Below, piece after piece: positions 62,856-64,000 of a DNA stretch of 64,000 bases; position 1 is the first letter of the stretch; every line of letters begins with the position of its first letter. The stretch comes from Plectrocnemia conspersa. Taxonomy: Eukaryota > Arthropoda > Insecta > Trichoptera > Polycentropodidae. A program made the translations under genes and the position numbers. Below the pieces are notes generated by a model, which was not told the DNA's origin, searched no databases, and saw only the letters and a list, made by a program, of their open reading frames with translations. The stretch is from assembly GCA_009617715.1 (NCBI GenBank), contig VTFK01000487.1, positions 115,210 to 179,209 on the forward strand. Reading direction: 5' to 3'.

Positions 62856-64000
62856 CTGAAAAATAATAATATCATTTTAGATAAATTGTTATTATCATCA
62901 TTATAAATTATTAATATATTATTTTATAACTTTAATCGTCCAATAAAAAGCGGCAATCGAACAAAGGTGCTTTTCCAAACAAAAACATGAGAGAATTTGA
63001 AGAGCAACTAAATTTACACGTAGACTTTCTAAAGCTATTAGTATTATATACCGAAATAATAACAATATTATATCACACATGTCTGGAAAACATTGACATT
63101 GTCTCATGCATTGAATAATAGTATGTATTAGTGTATATTTCTTGACATTCAAAAAGCGACCTCATAGATGAGGGACGGGTGGAGCCCTAGCCCCGGAGCC
63201 TAGGGTCGCAAAATTTAAAAAAATATTTATTCACTATTTGTTTCAAATACTTGTCAGTGATGCCTACTATGACCGAAGTTCATAGAATTCGTTTGTCGCA
63301 ATCTCATAAAGGCTGTATTATAGTAAATATTTTTACGCTTATCTTAAAAACAGATGAGCATTCCCATTTTTATAAAGATGGTTACATAAACTCATATTAA
63401 AAACTTTGCAGAGCTAACAAATTCAAATGTGCACTATAAAAATGATTTATTTTCATAATTTTTTTACTAATATCGGAACATGGGCAAAATTTATTTTTGC
63501 GTCTTTAAAACTAATTAAGTTTATTAGTGTTCATAATAATGCATTTAAATACCTAAATAGAACCGAAGAGAAAACTTTCAATAAATGCCATTTGTTCAAA
63601 TTTTATTCGCAGTAAGTAAATTAAGACTTTTTATTGTTTCTTCTCATTTCTCTTATATATTTTTAAGCAATTATAACATATATTGAGAATATAATGTACC
63701 CAGTTTGATTCCCGCACTGAAGACTTTATGGCGCACAATTGTTATTATATTCACGGTAACCGATTAAACTAAAGGCGCAATAAACTTACTGTCCATAATC
63801 ACGGGTCGTTTCTATTATAATGAGTTGATTAATTAATTTAAATTGAAAATTCCACAAATATTTCATGCAAATGCAATATATCGATCGAGCTATGATTTGT
63901 CAAATAAAATATTTTATTTTTTTGACTGAAAATTTTGCATCAAGAAATCAAGAAAAGTATTTTAAAATAATTTACATATGTATAAATAATTTAAAAAAAA
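62856..64000 (-). other. Intron of the TLDc gene
   Basis: No upstream coding exon is visible to the end of the window, so the last intron exceeds 1.1 kb. A short gagccctagccccggagcct block at 63,178-63,205 resembles G/C-rich transposon ends like the one at 19,376. The open frames here are not recognisable. Confidence 0.55.

Overview
The window is nuclear DNA from an arthropod, most likely an insect. It is AT-rich, has split genes with GT-AG introns from about 50 bp to 19 kb, and carries many dispersed repeats. The order cannot be settled from the sequence. No prokaryotic feature is present.

The main content is a same-strand tandem cluster of three genes for the beta subunit of the Na+/K+-ATPase (the nervana family), all on the + strand. 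Gene B (exons from 12,881, stop at 14,234) is a canonical nervana-type beta subunit whose first coding exon lies left of the window. Gene A (18,660-24,709) is complete: five exons, 277 residues, strongly divergent. It keeps the six disulfide cysteines and the C-terminal fold but has lost several canonical N-terminal motifs. Gene C (31,697-56,931) has seven exons, an 18.8 kb first intron, and one apparent single-base frameshift in exon 3. All three share intron phases 1, 1, 0 and 1 at corresponding positions, so they arose by local duplication. C has two additional introns.

A fourth gene converges on the cluster from the right on the - strand. Its last coding exon (62,714-62,855) encodes the C-terminus of a TLDc domain (TBC1D24/skywalker or OXR1/mustard type). 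The 5.8 kb between it and gene C must hold both 3' ends and contains a degenerate repeated module with TGTAAATA elements.

Region by region: 1-12,880 is intron or upstream sequence of gene B with two GC-richer blocks (4,330-4,790 and 9,890-10,320) and several repeats. 12,881-15,670 holds the rest of gene B and its 3' UTR. 15,670-18,590 is intergenic with repeats. 18,590-24,940 is gene A with a TATA promoter and AATAAA. 24,940-31,600 is intergenic, with LINE 3' fragments and an intact 665 bp hAT-type MITE flanked by an 8 bp target-site duplication. 31,600-57,100 is gene C. The remainder is the convergent 3' region and the start of the TLDc gene's next intron.

The beta subunits would pair with a Na+/K+-ATPase alpha subunit encoded elsewhere, as single-pass type II membrane glycoproteins needed for its maturation and K+ affinity. 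In insects they also take part in septate junctions. I found no convincing new multi-gene system. The observations most worth checking are the divergent beta paralog, the exon 3 frameshift in gene C, and the repeated module between the convergent genes.
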